From Steromphala cineraria (taxonomy: Eukaryota > Mollusca > Gastropoda > Trochida > Trochidae): a stretch of 64,000 nucleotides of DNA. The position numbers and the translations under genes are program-made. Numbering within the stretch: position 1 is the first letter of the stretch; every line of letters begins with the position of its first letter. The stretch covers positions 5,296,330 through 5,360,329 of the forward strand of contig OU744736.1 of the NCBI GenBank assembly GCA_916613615.1, read 5' to 3'. The notes under the pieces are model-generated. The model did no database searches, was not told where the DNA came from, and saw nothing but the letters and a program-made list of their open reading frames with translations. Positions 34,385 to 48,289 of the stretch are shown in pieces.

Positions 34385-37300
34385 GCCTCCCACCTGTGCA
34401 TGTTTCCTTCATTTATAGTGCTTATAAAACCCTATCAAAGAAGGTCATGGTTCCTAGTTTTCTGTCTATTTGAAAACTACAATTGGTGCAGGTTACCTAT
34501 TTGTTCGCTGATTTCAAGCAGACCACCAATTATTAAAATATCATTCTCACTTGAACATGAGAAAATATTTAAACCTAAAGATAACTGCAATGAGTCATCC
34601 AACAAGTTATTATCTTGTACAAAATTTCCGATCTGATACTCAATTTTAACAATCATATTTCCAATAAGCTTTCCGCAATTAGAGGATTACAAGTTAAAAT
34701 GTATAGCCGAAAGCAATAAAGAGCTGTTAGCAATCATGTTACCATTTATTACTGAATAAAGTAATTAGACGTTTCTTGCTTTTTCAGTTTGTATACCTAG
34801 CTAAAGATTACATTCTTGTACAAACCAATAGGAAAGATTGGCTTTCGATAATAAAAAATCAGTTTCAGCAGATCTTAAAATTAAACCATCAAGTTTGAAA
34901 ATGTCGAAAGTACTGCATCGTAAACGAATTGCTATATTTTGATAACTTTTCCAATTTCATTAACAGGCGTAATCAATTTTCCTCCAATAACAAATGTTTT
35001 ATTACATTATATTGTGGAGTCCAGAGTTAAAAATCTTGTGAAAATTACCAATATGTTCTTTGAGCTTTTTAAAAAATTCAATGTCCTTTATAACGTATCA
35101 TTCATCGATTCATTGAGTTCGATAAATTTCATTAAAAGTCTCTATTTAGAAGATTCAATGTTCAATATGTTTTGTTCGTGGATATTTTAAAGAATCGAAC
35201 AAAATGGAGATAGCCGTAGATGTAGGTTGAAGGATCAAATTCATTCTTTAGCTCAAGAAATCAAACAATCTTAAACATTTTGTTTTGAATTAATTGCATT
35301 CAAGATGCCTGTTTTTCAAAATTACTAAGATCAGTTAAAATGATTTTGGCTAACTAAAGTTTGAAAGTTAGATTTATATTTATAAATTTCATTTCCATGC
35401 CTATGTGTGATTTTTCACAATTGCCAAAGGTTACTCTGTCAGTACTCATGATTTTAGGAAGGCAGCTTTTGTGCTAATTGGGTATTTTAATGTCAAGACT
35501 ATTTTGCAAATCTATAATAAATTCCAGGTTTCAACTTGCCATTGGAAGCATATTTGTATAAACATGAATCCTCTCAACCCGGCAGAAGAATATTGAAAAG
35601 AAAGAACATTCTGCTATTGTGTTGACATAATTGTTTTGTTTTAATTCAAGCTGAAACAATCACCCTGATGATTACCAGCAACAGAACATTTTATCGAACA
35701 GGATTCTTCTCAGTTTATAACCTCAATATTGATTAATTGCTTTGGGTTTGGTGGGTGGGGGGCAAATTCCTTTTTGTGAGAGCAGGGGGGTTGCCTTTCA
35801 AATAAATTAACACTGATTTAAATTGATCAACAGTTGGGAACTGTGTCAAGAAACGCTATGTTTAAAAAAAAATTGCATTGTTCTATGTAATGGCTTAGAT
35901 GTGATTAATTTGTTACCTGTTTTCAGACAAAAGTCATATTCCTTTTCCAGGAGTCTCCAGATTATTATTTTTCCTTTTCAGGAGCTGCAATTCGAAGAAG
36001 TCAAGTTGATAATTTGTTCCTGAAAAAGTAATAACTCTTCTCCCGAATCAATCATTGGTAAATTGCATGTGTTGGCAAAGTTTTATTACTCATGGCCTAA
36101 TTGTCTACAAAATACCAGTCATTTCCTTCACTTCCAGGTTTCTTCTGGTAATCATATTTCCAATTTAGGGACTGCAATAAAAAAAAAAGAAGCTAACTGG
36201 TGCTGCGATAAGGAATGACGCAAATGGGCTTGCTGTCAGTATAGATGTATGTTATTTAACTTCATTATCCTTATTTTAGAAAAACGTCTGTAGGAACTGA
36301 AGTTCCAGCTTAGCGAAAGGATTTTTCCCTAGTAATGATTATCTAACCTTCAATGAGAAAGTTGGAAAGTAGAAAAGTACTGCAGACCCTTAGTGACATT
36401 TCCCCCTGATTCCGAATATTGAGTACAGAGACAAATTTAAGGTTCAATGGATTTGCTTCCTTTTTTATCTATGACCGTTTTAAACTGATATTTTCTTTTT
36501 CAAAATTGCATTTATCGTCTTCTTGTCTTCTGTGTATCGAAATTTAAATACATACTTTGCTAAGTTCAATTGAGATAGGATACCATTGTTCTCTTATGAC
36601 AGGCAATAATTCCTACTCCTGCTTCAGGTTTCACTCACTGATAACAATAAGAGTAATTACAGTAATTATGATTTTTAGAAAGAAGCCTTTGAGCTTCGAG
36701 CCTCTTTCATAATTGATGTGAGCGTTGAGCCTCTTTCATAATTTGCAGAATTTAAGGACAGATCACTTGATACCAATAAGCCCTAAACAAGAAAGTGCGT
36801 CGTCTTTAGAAATCCTGAATAAAAGGCAACAGATCAATGGTTTTAATGCAAAGAACAATGCGTTGACGTCAATGATAGATACATGTCAAAGATCTAAGAA
36901 AGATATCTATACAGAAACATGTTGCTTGAATCATCATCACCTGAAATTTTGATTCATCTTAATGACTTTCCTACACCTATCTTATTCTAGCGAATACATG
37001 GAAGGGTTTGGTCTAGGCTCTATGTTCTGTAGATTCAATCGATAAACATGATATTGTCATAATATCTTTATCATTTCATTTTAAGCTTACAGTCAATTGA
37101 ATATTGTTGAACTTTGTTAACAGGTACGTGAGACAACCCATATAGTATCATTAAATATGTATGTGTATCAAACAAAACCGAAATGCATAGACTCAGTTCA
37201 AGGTTAAATAACAAAATCAAATAAATCTAAAAACAATGGGTAACTAAAAAGGTAATATCAAGCAGTAGAGAAGACGGTTGGACGTGGGATTTTGACATTG

Positions 37301-37575
37301 CAATGTTGAAATCGAAACTCCACTATTTGCACATGTAGTTTTGATTAGGAACATATTTATCATTTGAACATGGGCTTCTAATCCGTTTGCTGAGCAAAAG
37401 GCCATACACTACTTTCATGTTTACAATCGTTTATACTGACACATAAGACAGATGTAATATGTTTAATGAGTAGGAATTATTTCCTATTTTTGAAAATAAA
37501 AACCTGACAAATAGAAAACTCATATTTAGTATATATCCTTCAAATGAAAGATTTTGTTGACAGCTGGAACCAAAC
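34384..37575. repeat. Block gamma, copy A2
   Basis: Partner of 8240-11435. Between about 36810 and 37090 it shares several bases with B1 against A1 (for example AATCCTG, GGCTCTATG, AAGCTTACAG), while elsewhere it shares the A-type state (ATGTATG near 36247). That mosaic suggests exchange between copies or several private changes in A1. No gene recognised. Confidence 0.82.
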
Positions 37576-38931
37576 AAAAAAAGATTAAAATATACGTTGA
37601 ACAGTTTGATGTATTTTCTTAGAGAGGGTATTATTTGTGTCTATTGAAACAGATATCAAAATGAAAAAAATCATTTTTTATTAAAACAAACAGATTGGTT
37701 TTGAAAAGGTTGGCTACAAACCAGAACATCCTCATTTGCATTAGTTCATAAAAATATCATTTCAACGTTTAAAACGGTGACTTACATCTCTTTGTTTAAA
37801 TGAAGTTTTATAAGATCTTTCTAATTTATTGCAAAAGAAAACCAATGTTAAACTTTTGAATACAAACATAAATAAAAATAATGTCGTAATGCGACAATAT
37901 AAAGTGTTTGTTGAGTTTAAGTTGTGTTGAATATGATGATATTCGTTTCAAATGAAGCAGTGAACGTCCTTGTATGTTGTGAGATAAAGTTCCCTTTAGA
38001 AGAAAATCAGGATTGTGTACTACTAATGACATTCAGTGATGAACATGACACATTACCGTTGAAATAGCATAAACAACCTTTCTTTAAAGAAATGGGTATG
38101 GAAAGATATTTCAAAAGCTTACACTAACATCACGAAATAATGATGCCCATTTCGAAATTAACGTTTTCAATTGAAATCGTTTTCGTTTGTAAAATTGAGC
38201 CAGATGATAGCTGTTCAAACACTGAGATTTAGTTTCTGACACAAAAGATCATTCGAGCATGCCCTCCTATGAATGACTTCAAGCTCAATTAAACTTATTA
38301 CTTTCACCATTTTTCTCTGAATAATTTTACAGTCCATAAGTTAAATGGATGCTTTTCATATTTGTTTTATATTGAGAAAGAATCATTTTCTCTAAGGAAA
38401 TGCAAAATGAATAATATTTCGGGATATATTCATTCATCCGACTTTAGGTTGACATATAGATTCAAAAAACGAACAATGGTTATGAACCCATTGGGATTGT
38501 AATTCTGCAATATCAGAGCAAGTTCACAATAACATGTACTTATATCATAAATCTGCCTTTAATTGGCACTATATAAGCTTATCATCATTATAAATGTGAC
38601 TTACCATACATGTACAGGTAAAGGCAATTTTTTTTTACCTAAATATGCGATATTCAAAGGTGGAGATTTTAGTAAATTACAAAACGATTTCTTCTGCAAA
38701 TATGGGGACCTTAATCTTATATACATGTAGACAAACCCGTCATTTTCAAATATAAGATGTGTACTTATTGAAAAACCAAGATGATTAAAAAAAAGATGTG
38801 GCTAAAAGTACACGATATGAGTTGGGTGATGAATTTCATTTGAAAAAGCAAATGAAGGCATCACTTCACCTATTGCTTTGCCCCTCAAACCAGAAGTTAT
38901 CGCCCACCACGGAAACTTTTAGAAGATCCAT

Positions 38932-40495
38932 TATTAAGGATTTAGCCATAAGGCTGAATCCTTATTGTTATTGGCGTGTTTCTTTTTTTTATTATTATTC
39001 CACGATTTTTGTGAACAGGATTCAGACCAAACGGCTGATGCTATCGAAGCCAAATTTCACAGGCTGGTAGACCTTGTTGAGGAAAGGCGACAATAAGCTT
39101 TTGGGACAATTCGGCCTATACGTTAAAGGTCCAGTTCGATTCCAAAATCGAAAATTTAACATTGACTTTTTTTTCAAAATGCACTTAGAGACCTAATTTT
39201 TTTTTAAAAGATGCGCAATCAAAAATGCTGCAAAAAACGAAATCATGGCAAATTCGTAGGTCACGTGGTTTGGCCGCCATCTTGAATTTTCTGCATTTTT
39301 TTCAAAAGTCCGACCCCAGGCACCTTTCAGGAATCACCACTCGGCAACTGCTGATACTAGAAAGCTGAAACTTACACATAATGTAGCTGAGACATTGGCC
39401 TATAACAAGTTTGTTTCAAAATTCAAAAATTCGAAATAGTTTTTTTTTATAAAAATCTTCAAAGTTTGCACATTTTGCAATATTCAAGGGCAGATAACTC
39501 AAAAACCTCCCAGACGATATTGATGATTTTCGCATGAGAGTTAGACATTAGCAAGGTCGTTAAGATAAAAGAATAAAATCGCTCGCGAACAGTCATTTCC
39601 GGTCACGCGGAAGGGTCAAAGTTTGCATTTTGGAAAACGGGTGTTTTGGTGGGTACGTTTGAATACTCATTGCTAATCAACGACGTACGATAACACATTG
39701 CTCTATATATCATATGAAAGCCAAAAGAACATACAATCTTGGATAAATCTCATTAAAATTAGATTAAACATTTACATTGAAATTCGGAGTATTTAAATGT
39801 GGTCAATCCTACTTTCGTTTTGAATTATTATGATATATGAATGATTGAAAAATGTAGTTCATTAGCAATATAACACTAGGCAATGTTTTATCTATCATCA
39901 GTCAGCAACAAGACCGTTTAACCTGAAATGATTCATGTTTACAGCCATGATGAATTTTCTGTAAAGACTTAACGTTGAATATCAAGTGCAATGTGGTCAT
40001 TTTCATAATGCATTAGTTACTGTTTACCTCTTGAGGTTTACGGTAATTTGATTGAAAACATGATATTTGTAACATATGTCGCATCGCCCACCGTTTCTTT
40101 ACTTTTTCATGCTCATTAACAAGTAATACATCAAAATAAAACCATTTCTCTCCTCTACACGATGGTGAAAACAATTTTGAAGTGTCGCTAATGGTTCGGA
40201 TGATAGGAATGCCGCACGGTGAGTGTCGTCAGTTAATTTGAGGGAAAAATATATAACTTTACACTGATAGATTTGGTTCATTGTAATAACACCAAAGATG
40301 ATGCCTCGTTGCTACAGCTATGTTGAATAGCAGTGTATGCATAAATGAGGTCTTGCCATTAAGTACCGGACTGACAACCCTTGTCATTATTGTAAGCAGT
40401 CTCGCTCAAGCTTTTTGACTTAGATAATTACCTCTGTTAATGAAAATTAACACCATACAGTGCTGAATCCGTTTGTCGTCGCTTGCGACTATATT
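38932..40495. mobile_element. Helentron-like non-autonomous element, U2 A only
   Basis: The empty site is in B2, where GAAGATCCATT runs into TGTGACTTC (54145-54165). The left end is a hairpin with 12-bp arms and a 4-bp loop (38936-38963, AAGGATTTAGCC/GGCTGAATCCTT, one mismatch). Near the right end part of that arm recurs (CTGAATCC, 40463) followed by a short hairpin GTCGC-TT-GCGAC (40478-40489). A terminal inverted repeat plus a subterminal 3' hairpin is the layout described for Helentron/Helitron2 elements. The interior has no recognisable Rep/helicase. Confidence 0.55.
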
Positions 40496-40635
40496 TGTGA
40501 CTTCATTTTGTGAATCAAATAATTTATCCCACAATTCTCAATGCATTCCCTCTCAGATTTGATTCATGCAGTTAGCTGTTGATAACAAAAAGTTACTAAA
40601 GAAATGTTTTGTCCTAGAGAACATCATTTTTGTTA

Positions 40636-42337
40636 GGGCCCTGTCACACTTTAGCGTATAGCAAGAGCGTTTGAGTTGCGTATGGACAATTTTTCATGAG
40701 CAGCAAGTACGCTCAAACATTTACCGTATTTTGCCTTACTTGTACCGCACATGGAGCGACTGATTCACGAACTTTGCGTTCTCTTTGCGTTTGGGGTGCA
40801 TTGGAGATGCATATGATTTGCGTATCCACACTTTATTGTGGCAGATGGTTGCATTTGCAGAGCGTATATATACCTTACTCTAGACGCTCACAGCTTATGT
40901 CTACCGCATGCCTTGCGCAAACAAAGCTAACATATTCCGAGTCCGTTACGTCTTTATATAATTTTCAATCCTTTCTGTCTGTGTAGGTTTAATTTTCATC
41001 AGTAATATTTACATATACTCTCGCGAAAACGAAAAGCTTTGTTACCAATTGCAAGACAATTTTTTAAACAAAAAATGTACTAAATTACAGTTAAGTTTAC
41101 TGAATGCATTTCTCTATCACATGTAAAAGGAGTTCCCACTTAAATGGGAGTCCGCAGTTTTCGCCTGATACTTGATCATTTTTGTACGAATACATACCAC
41201 TCGATTGAGGTAATGAAACTTTTAGAACTGTAATATTAGAGGAAGACAAAAATTCATCTCTCCATTAAAGCTTAGGTCGGATTTGTTTTGTTACATGCAC
41301 CCGCCCTCTCTGATTTGTTTAGTCACTATGTCATGCTGAAACAATAGCATCGGTTTCATCCTGTCGCTTTATGTCCGGAACTGCCTTTTTCAAGAATAAC
41401 TTACATTTGCAAAAACACTTATTCAAACTTTTCTATTACCTGGACACTTGACCAGAAGATTATCCTGATAAGTCCTGTATAAACAATGGAATAATGCACA
41501 GGTATAGTCTAATGGTAATATTGGTAGTCTGAAATCGCTTTGCAACAGAGAAGTTTTCCAATAAAAACATTAAAAAACAAATCATTAGCTTCTTTATGAT
41601 TTTGTTTACATGGAAATGTACAGTGTAATGCGATTTATTTTATATTTATCTCTTTGAATTACTAGAATCATGAACACAAATATTTCATCCATTCTAAAAT
41701 ATTGCTTAATTAATATTAAATTAAATGTTTATTTCCATGCGGTTGTTATGAAAATTGTTGGATAGTGCTATATGAAAGAAGGAGACATAATGAAAACTAT
41801 TAAATAATGTACGGAGGTATTATGCTAACCAACCCTTTCTTTGTGGTATCTTTATCAATTTTACGATGTACGCTTTGAGTACGCTTGCATACGTTACTCA
41901 TAAGGAAAAACTGGACAATGCATTATTCCATTGTTTATCAATCGGTTTGAGATCGTTCTTATTACGTGCTGCATTTGCTTGAAGAGCGGTTTGTGTACGT
42001 CCTCTATGCGCTACCAATGCGTTAGTTCGGGACATCAACTTACACTGCGCATGAAGTGCTTACTCATCACGATTACATTACGTACATGTACCGCCCTTGA
42101 CGGATGTAAAACCGATGCATTGCGTGTTACCATACGCATCATAGTTTTGAGCATGTCCAAAACTATCAAGCGTATGAAATGGTCAAAGCGCATGCCAACG
42201 TACAGGAAACTACCTTAACACAACCAAGGTGCGTAAGAGTTGCGAATCCTGCGAACGGCTGCGTATTGCTGCGTATGAGTGAAATTGCAATACGCAACTC
42301 GTACGCAATGAGTATACGCTGAAGTGTGACAGGGGCT
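40636..42337. mobile_element. Harbinger-like non-autonomous DNA transposon
   Basis: The 1.7-kb insertion is flanked by TTA (40633-40635, 42338-42340); B2 has the empty site TTTTTGTTATATTTTG (about 54273-54288). Termini GGGCCCTGTCACACTT and the reverse complement of the right end, AGCCCCTGTCACACTT, differ at two positions, and similarity continues inward through AGCGTATA and GAGTTGCGTAT. Many GCGTAT/ATACGC motifs fill the subterminal parts. Three-base TTA duplications and G-rich termini are typical of PIF/Harbinger. The frames inside (40696-40986, 41931-42218) show no transposase motif. Confidence 0.82.
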
Positions 42338-43036
42338 TTATATTTTGAAAATTTTGCATGTGACACTACTAATACAGTGGCTTGAAAACGAAAAGTTTCA
42401 TTAGAAAATAGTTTGTTTTATTCGTGTTTAGAAGTTTGTTCATGTGGTGCAGTTAATCCATGCAGTGCCTTGGAAATGAAAATTATCATTTAAAATGACA
42501 GTTAAATGAAGGAAGGAAGGGGATAGTTTTATATTTATGTTTGTAATAAAATGAATGACATTAGAAGGGGGAAAGTATTCGACCTGTCCTAAAATTGAAA
42601 CATAATTTTATCATTACATTCCACATTGCTGTTTGATATTCTAGGATTTCCTGTTTGACAATCTATATCGACATCCTAGATCTTTAAACGGTAAAAAAGA
42701 TTGCATTCAGTAATTGATATCATATTCAAGTGTATAGAAGTTTATCTAATGGGAACTATCTCAATAATCAATCAGCTTGTCAACTTAACATGTTCAAAAA
42801 CATAATTTTGAACAAAAGCTACAAAGGCGTGCAGCAATTGCAGTAATGACAATGATCCCGCCAGTTCCAGGATCAAAGACCATGATTCAGACACAGACAC
42901 AGACACTTACTTTGCATTAAGTACAGAAATATCGTGACAGCTAGAACAGAAAAAGAAATTTCTTTTAGCAATGAGGAATACGTATATAGGAATAGAAAGT
43001 GTTGATTTGGATAAAAACGACACCGCCTCATGCATT

Positions 43037-44536
43037 CACCATCTCAATCAATGTATGACGTTAAAAGACTCGAAATAATCATCATTTTACATTATATATA
43101 TATTCCTCATATTGTGCTAGAATGTCAATTTATGTCAATAAAATATATAAAGGATACTTTGTTTAGTTTCAAAATACCAGGTTTATTTCTTTGAGCGTCA
43201 TTGGTAAAGTTGACTAGGCATGAGATCCACATCCAGACATTAGATTATGGCCTTCACAGGGGAGTAAATGTCAATACATCAAATTATTATATATGGATCG
43301 TGGTATTTACAAAAACGAGAGGCAGAAATATGGTTGCAAGATGAATGCTCGTCACATCATAATATTCCCCCCCCCACGAAGATTAGTTTACATATAGATT
43401 TAAGAAACTGACAACAATCTTGGTATTGTAATTCTGCAAAATCAGAACCAGTTCACAATTACATGTACTTTCAACATAACAATGTCTTTAAATTGACACT
43501 TTATTATCGCATCACCATTAGAATGTCATTAACCATAAATGTTAAGGCACACTTGATGTTATTTGGTTTAGTCTTGACGTTAATTTAATAAGTGTAAAGC
43601 ATTTAATATATATTTGTTTGTCCACTAACAATTCATATACAATAAATCAAAACTCCAGTTGTGATAGTTCAACATTTTCCATTTTGTTATTGTAATGCTA
43701 AAATGACTCAAAAACATCCAAATGTACACGATATTCGCACTAGGATACGCTAAATATCACTAACAATGAGATGGCAGAAATCTGGGTACAACACAGAATG
43801 ATTTATCCTTCTCCTTGCTGTTTCTGTCACTTTGGCCGAGTTTGTTTGCTTTAGGTTATTATGTGTTTTTGCCCAAATTAGTCAATGACATAATGATACG
43901 TTACAACGTTTTCACAAATCACACTTCACCTTAAATTCTCTTGCTTGAAAATCTCATGTGAAAAACAGAAATGAAAAGATTTTGATTTATATTTGTAATA
44001 AAAATAAATCACCTTAGAAGGAACATTTTTCCTGAACCTGATACTGAACTGTTAACTTGAAAGCTCTCTAAGGGCAAATGTATCATTTTATCATTACATT
44101 CCGCAATGCTGGTAAATCTTATTTCTTTATTTATGACCTTTTCCATGTGAATTTAAGTAGGCGTCTTTCAAGAATAGGAAAAAACCTCCTTATTGCACTT
44201 GAACAATCTACTCTCTAATAGAAAAACAATATCATGTGGCATAGGATTGAAAATTGGATTATTGTACAGAATTTCTGTTAAATGTATTATTTTATTATTG
44301 ATTTGCTTTCACTGAAAGGAAACTTTTCAATAACATTATACTTACATGTATCAATACATACACAAATACCAAAAATAAATATGGAATTCTGGGGTATCAT
44401 TAGTATACTAAAGTAATCAGGTATGTTTTTCTGAATGATATCAAAGATCTATCAACTACTCACTAAGTTACAACAGTATACTTATGTTTCATATCTTATT
44501 CGCACTGCTGTAGCTGAATCATCCATACGATAAACA
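43037..44536. repeat. Linker epsilon, copy 2 (ancestral, no LINE)
   Basis: Matches 13680-14654 and 16107-16297. Bases 44003-44334 are the stretch replaced by the LINE in U1; 44003-44130 resemble 54530-54660, which shows they were there first. No gene recognised. Confidence 0.78.
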
Positions 44537-46893
44537 AAATTCCTTCTCGGAGTTGCATTTCGAAGTTTGAAGTTAAAAAAGACAAATATTTATGGATAAC
44601 AACTTCTTTAACCCGAGAACAGACATTACAATACAGCATGCTTAAAAACGACACTGACAGCTGTAGCAAACCCTTGTGTTTTCAGAATAAAAAAAGTTGT
44701 TATATATAATTATTTGTCCTTATGTGAAAACAATTGTTTGGAGTCTTCTCTTATAATTTATCATTCAACTGTTTTTCTAACTGTTAATTTTGTATAAATG
44801 TATATGTCAAAATTCAATTAAACAGAAGGGTATATTTTTAATGATCTGCATAAATTATCGCAACATGCGTCTTTTAACCCATTAAAACTTTCCACAATGG
44901 CAACATCAGATAGAAAAGGTTAGAGTAGTGCAGCTTGCAACCAGGAAGCTATATTTCACCGTGTCCTGTCTTAATGGTATAAATACAGCAAAGTTGAACT
45001 TAATGGAAGAGAACAGAGCTGATACCATTCGTCATGGTAAGATCAAAGAACGAGAGCTAGACAGAAGTCGATGGTTCACATAAACCGTAACCAAGTCGCA
45101 CACATGTTTATTCTCTAAGTCTGAATTTCAATATTACAGAGATTAAATATAAAACATAATTCATTTTTTTTTCATTAAACAGTTAAGATAGAACAAACAC
45201 AACTGAAACAAATCTTTCCACAATGGCCACACTAGCTGTAAAAGGTTAGAGTAGTGCAGTTTGCAACCAGGAAGCTATATTTCACTGTGTCCTGTCTTAA
45301 TGAGAGAACAGCTCTGATACCATTCGTCATTCTATGATCTAAGTAAGGGATTGATTCATGATTCCATGTACCTTCTTCTAGATTTAGTACATAACCAAAC
45401 TTGAAATTGCAGCGAAATAAAGATGATGTATATTGTGGCAAACAGAGAGAAAAGTGTAAGAGATTTACATTAAAAATCAACATTTTTACAAGTAATATTT
45501 TTTTTTACAATGGCCACTCAAAATAGTACAGGTTTGACGTTTTACAGCATTCAACCAGAGCACTATATTTCACTGTTTCCTGTGAAAGTCTTAATGATAA
45601 AATACAGCGGAATTACACTTTAAGAAAGACGTGCCAAATTAACAGATGTCATTCATCATTGTAAGATCAAAGAACGGGAGAGATTCAGAAGTCGAGCTCT
45701 TAGCCAGGCCTTGCACATTATTGAAGCAAGAAATTACAAGGCCAAAAATTGCATCCAGAGGGATTTATTCGTTTTGTTGGAAGAGATACACTGGAGTAGT
45801 TGGGTTCTTTAACCAATGTGTAATGCCGGTATTAGTATTGTACAGTAGGTTGAAATGACCGTTTATACTTTGACGTTTAGTGGATGATTAAACTAGAATG
45901 AATAGAAAATAGCCTATTACAGTTTGATATATGTGATACAAAAAGCGTTGAGCAAATATGTGAAACAGCATTTAGCATTTTAGAGTATTAAGTGCATTAC
46001 TTAAACATTATGAAGCATATTAAATAAAGTTACATTCATCATGAAGCAAAGAGAAATTCCATGAACATATCAAGCATCCATGTATGAAACATACTAACAA
46101 TGCAATATACAATATGAAAAACTTACATTTATGTTCCTGTGTAACTACATTGTGTTATCAGAGAGGCTAGACACCTCTTTCGAGCATGGAGAACTGCTAC
46201 ACACTGAACATTAAGGTAGCAGTGATCATGTGACGTGTCCATTGTATAATTTGATTGTTCAATATACAGTTAAAGAGCGACTCAGTGAGTTGTCGTGGGT
46301 CAAATATGCCAAAAGGGTTTTATTTGTTTATAAATTATTGACTGTTGCAGGAAAGTATTCATTTTGAACATGGAGAACTGCTTCACAATGAACACAAAAT
46401 TTCACTGATTTGTTAATGTTATACCTCTGTAGTTTCTTGGATCACCTTTAGCACCTTTGCCCTTGTAAATTGTAACAATCACACCTAGCCTGTATACTCG
46501 TGGAAAATACTCTGTTTGCATAATAGCGTTAAATAATATACACAACTTATCAGCAAACATATCACCACCATGAATAATTTTGCTCGTTATCATTTTGAAG
46601 CTTATGGATGTCATAAAGGGTGACGGGAATATTTGAAGTCTCGATTGTGATCGAAAACCGGACATTGACACTGGCCAGTCAGTCAACTGTTATTTTGGAA
46701 ACATATCAAACAGTCAGAATATCAGATACAAGTTGATAACGTTAACTGGGTATTATGACATATAAGTATGTAAATTGGAAGTATGAATTTGGCTTATGTG
46801 AATATATATGACTGTTTAAATATTTTCGTAAATAAAATGAATATTTATCATAAAATCGGCATTTGGAGAATGACTGTAAGATTTGTGTGAATA
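44536..46893. repeat. Block beta, copy B2, with an extra module M
   Basis: Partner of 16297-18300. It carries three module M copies (about 44890-45055, 45215-45345, 45508-45675) against two in B1; the extra stretch 45012-45330 is closest to the junction segment 24770-25060. No host gene recognised. Confidence 0.8.
46402..46680 (-). pseudogene. LINE reverse-transcriptase fragment (B2)
   Basis: Partner of 17810-18070 with the same ends. It reads GGDMFADKLCILFN then TIYKGKGAKGD, so it has replaced residues inside the conserved K-G-K-G-D block. Non-functional remnant. Confidence 0.8.
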
Positions 46894-47103
46894 AATATAA
46901 CAAATATTACATAGAGGATATTATATGAGTGTCCATGACATACCATGATTACGACACGAGTGGCTAAATATTAGTATTTCCCGAGTATGTCATGGGCACG
47001 AATAGAATATTCTGTTTATTACCGTAGTCCCAAAATTAGAGAAAATACTTAAAAACTACTTCCCAGCATAGGCGGACCAGCCGCCGCCGGCCCGTTTTGT
47101 TTG

Positions 47104-47155
47104 TGACGTCATAGGTGAACTGTGATATCAAAGCATTGTTTATAACGTGACGTCA
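47104..47155. promoter_or_regulatory. Pair of perfect CRE motifs, copy 2
   Basis: TGACGTCA at 47104-47111 and 47148-47155, same spacing as in U1, beside GCCGCCGGCCCG. Confidence 0.42.
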
Positions 47156-47373
47156 AAATGAAAAAGTGATATTTTGCCCTAGGGCAACAAAAGTATGAAC
47201 CTCGGTATGACTGCTCTCGTAGGTAATAAATTATGCATTCGTATCAAAGTAATACAATTTGTGGGGAAAATCAGGGATTTGGCTCTTTAAAGGGAGGCTG
47301 ATGGGATCTGCGAAAAACCTTAAGATTGAGTAAACGCCGGGACGGGCTCTTTGACTTTGTTATTGTTTTGCAG

Positions 47374-47631
47374 TTACATGCTGGGAAAATTTTCGACTCG
47401 TTATACGACTACAATGTGCTGGAATTAAACGCTCTTCTGCTCAACGGATCATGGAATACTATAGGGAATAAACGCATATTTACCACTATGGGTTTGAAAC
47501 CAGCGGTAATAAATACCTGTTTCAAGAAAGAAGCTGTATTAATTCACAGTGTTACAAATGATCTGGGTCAGACGAAATCTTATGGGATAATTTTTTTAAC
47601 TCATTTTCATAAAGATAAGATTAATTTCTAA
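47374..47631 (+). CDS. Candidate exon or relic, copy 2, unknown
   Basis: Starts directly after TTGTTTTGCAG and runs 85 codons to TAA, ten codons longer than U1 because one extra T near 47596 shifts past the U1 stop. All three substitutions against U1 change the residue. No family recognised; may be noncoding. Confidence 0.2.
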   Translation, partial: LHAGKIFDSLYDYNVLELNALLLNGSWNTIGNKRIFTTMGLKPAVINTCFKKEAVLIHSVTNDLGQTKSYGIIFLTHFHKDKINF

Positions 47632-48289
47632 ACGAAAAGTTTTCGAGGTAGGACTTATTACTCAGAGACAGAGACCATAGCAAAATTGGGAAGAAAGAGT
47701 TAAAATGCTTTCAATGAAACAATGGTAAAATAAACATAGTACCAGGTTAATTTACATCGGTACCTGGTACAATATATAACATGTTCAGTGAAAGAAAACA
47801 ACGAACCTGCTCAGTTTGAGAGTTAGCGAGCGCCTCAAGCAGGGCTTATAACGAACCTGCTCAGATGATCCATGTATATAATCTATGTTAATAATGTATA
47901 ATCTTACAGTTTGGGAGTGTGTCCGGAGGAAAAGCTTTCATTCATTAAAATTTTCATTGGTCATATTTAATGTTCTACAACTTCATTGGTTCATTAAACT
48001 AGACATTGTGCGGGAGAAAGAAATAACATTTAATGACACAATAATAAGCTGTGATTGTGTATATTTCTTGTCCACTAAGCCAAACACGACGGCGCCATCA
48101 AGCAATGGCCCGGCAGTTATATGACCTGTTACGACACATGACTAGACTCACTGGAAGTCAACAAACTGACACCTCACACCTGTTATCTGTAACATCCGGC
48201 TTTTTGATACACAACTTCAAATGGCAGATTCCTCTTCGTCTTCAAGGCACTTTTTAATGTGTATTAGATGTAGATCAAAAGTTCAAAAA

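Larger units (their letters stand above)
37575..43037. repeat. Block delta, copy A2, with two nested insertions
   Basis: Homologous to 11435-13680 and 52700-54978. It is enlarged by the Helentron-like element (38932-40495) and the Harbinger-like element (40636-42337); the 140 bp between them match 54157-54280. About 130 bp present at 13345-13475 are missing near 42822. Confidence 0.82.

Noticed and set aside
40696..40986. 96-codon frame within the Harbinger-like element as a possible transposase
   Set aside because: No DDE or Myb-like motif; the frame is built partly from subterminal GCGTAT repeats.
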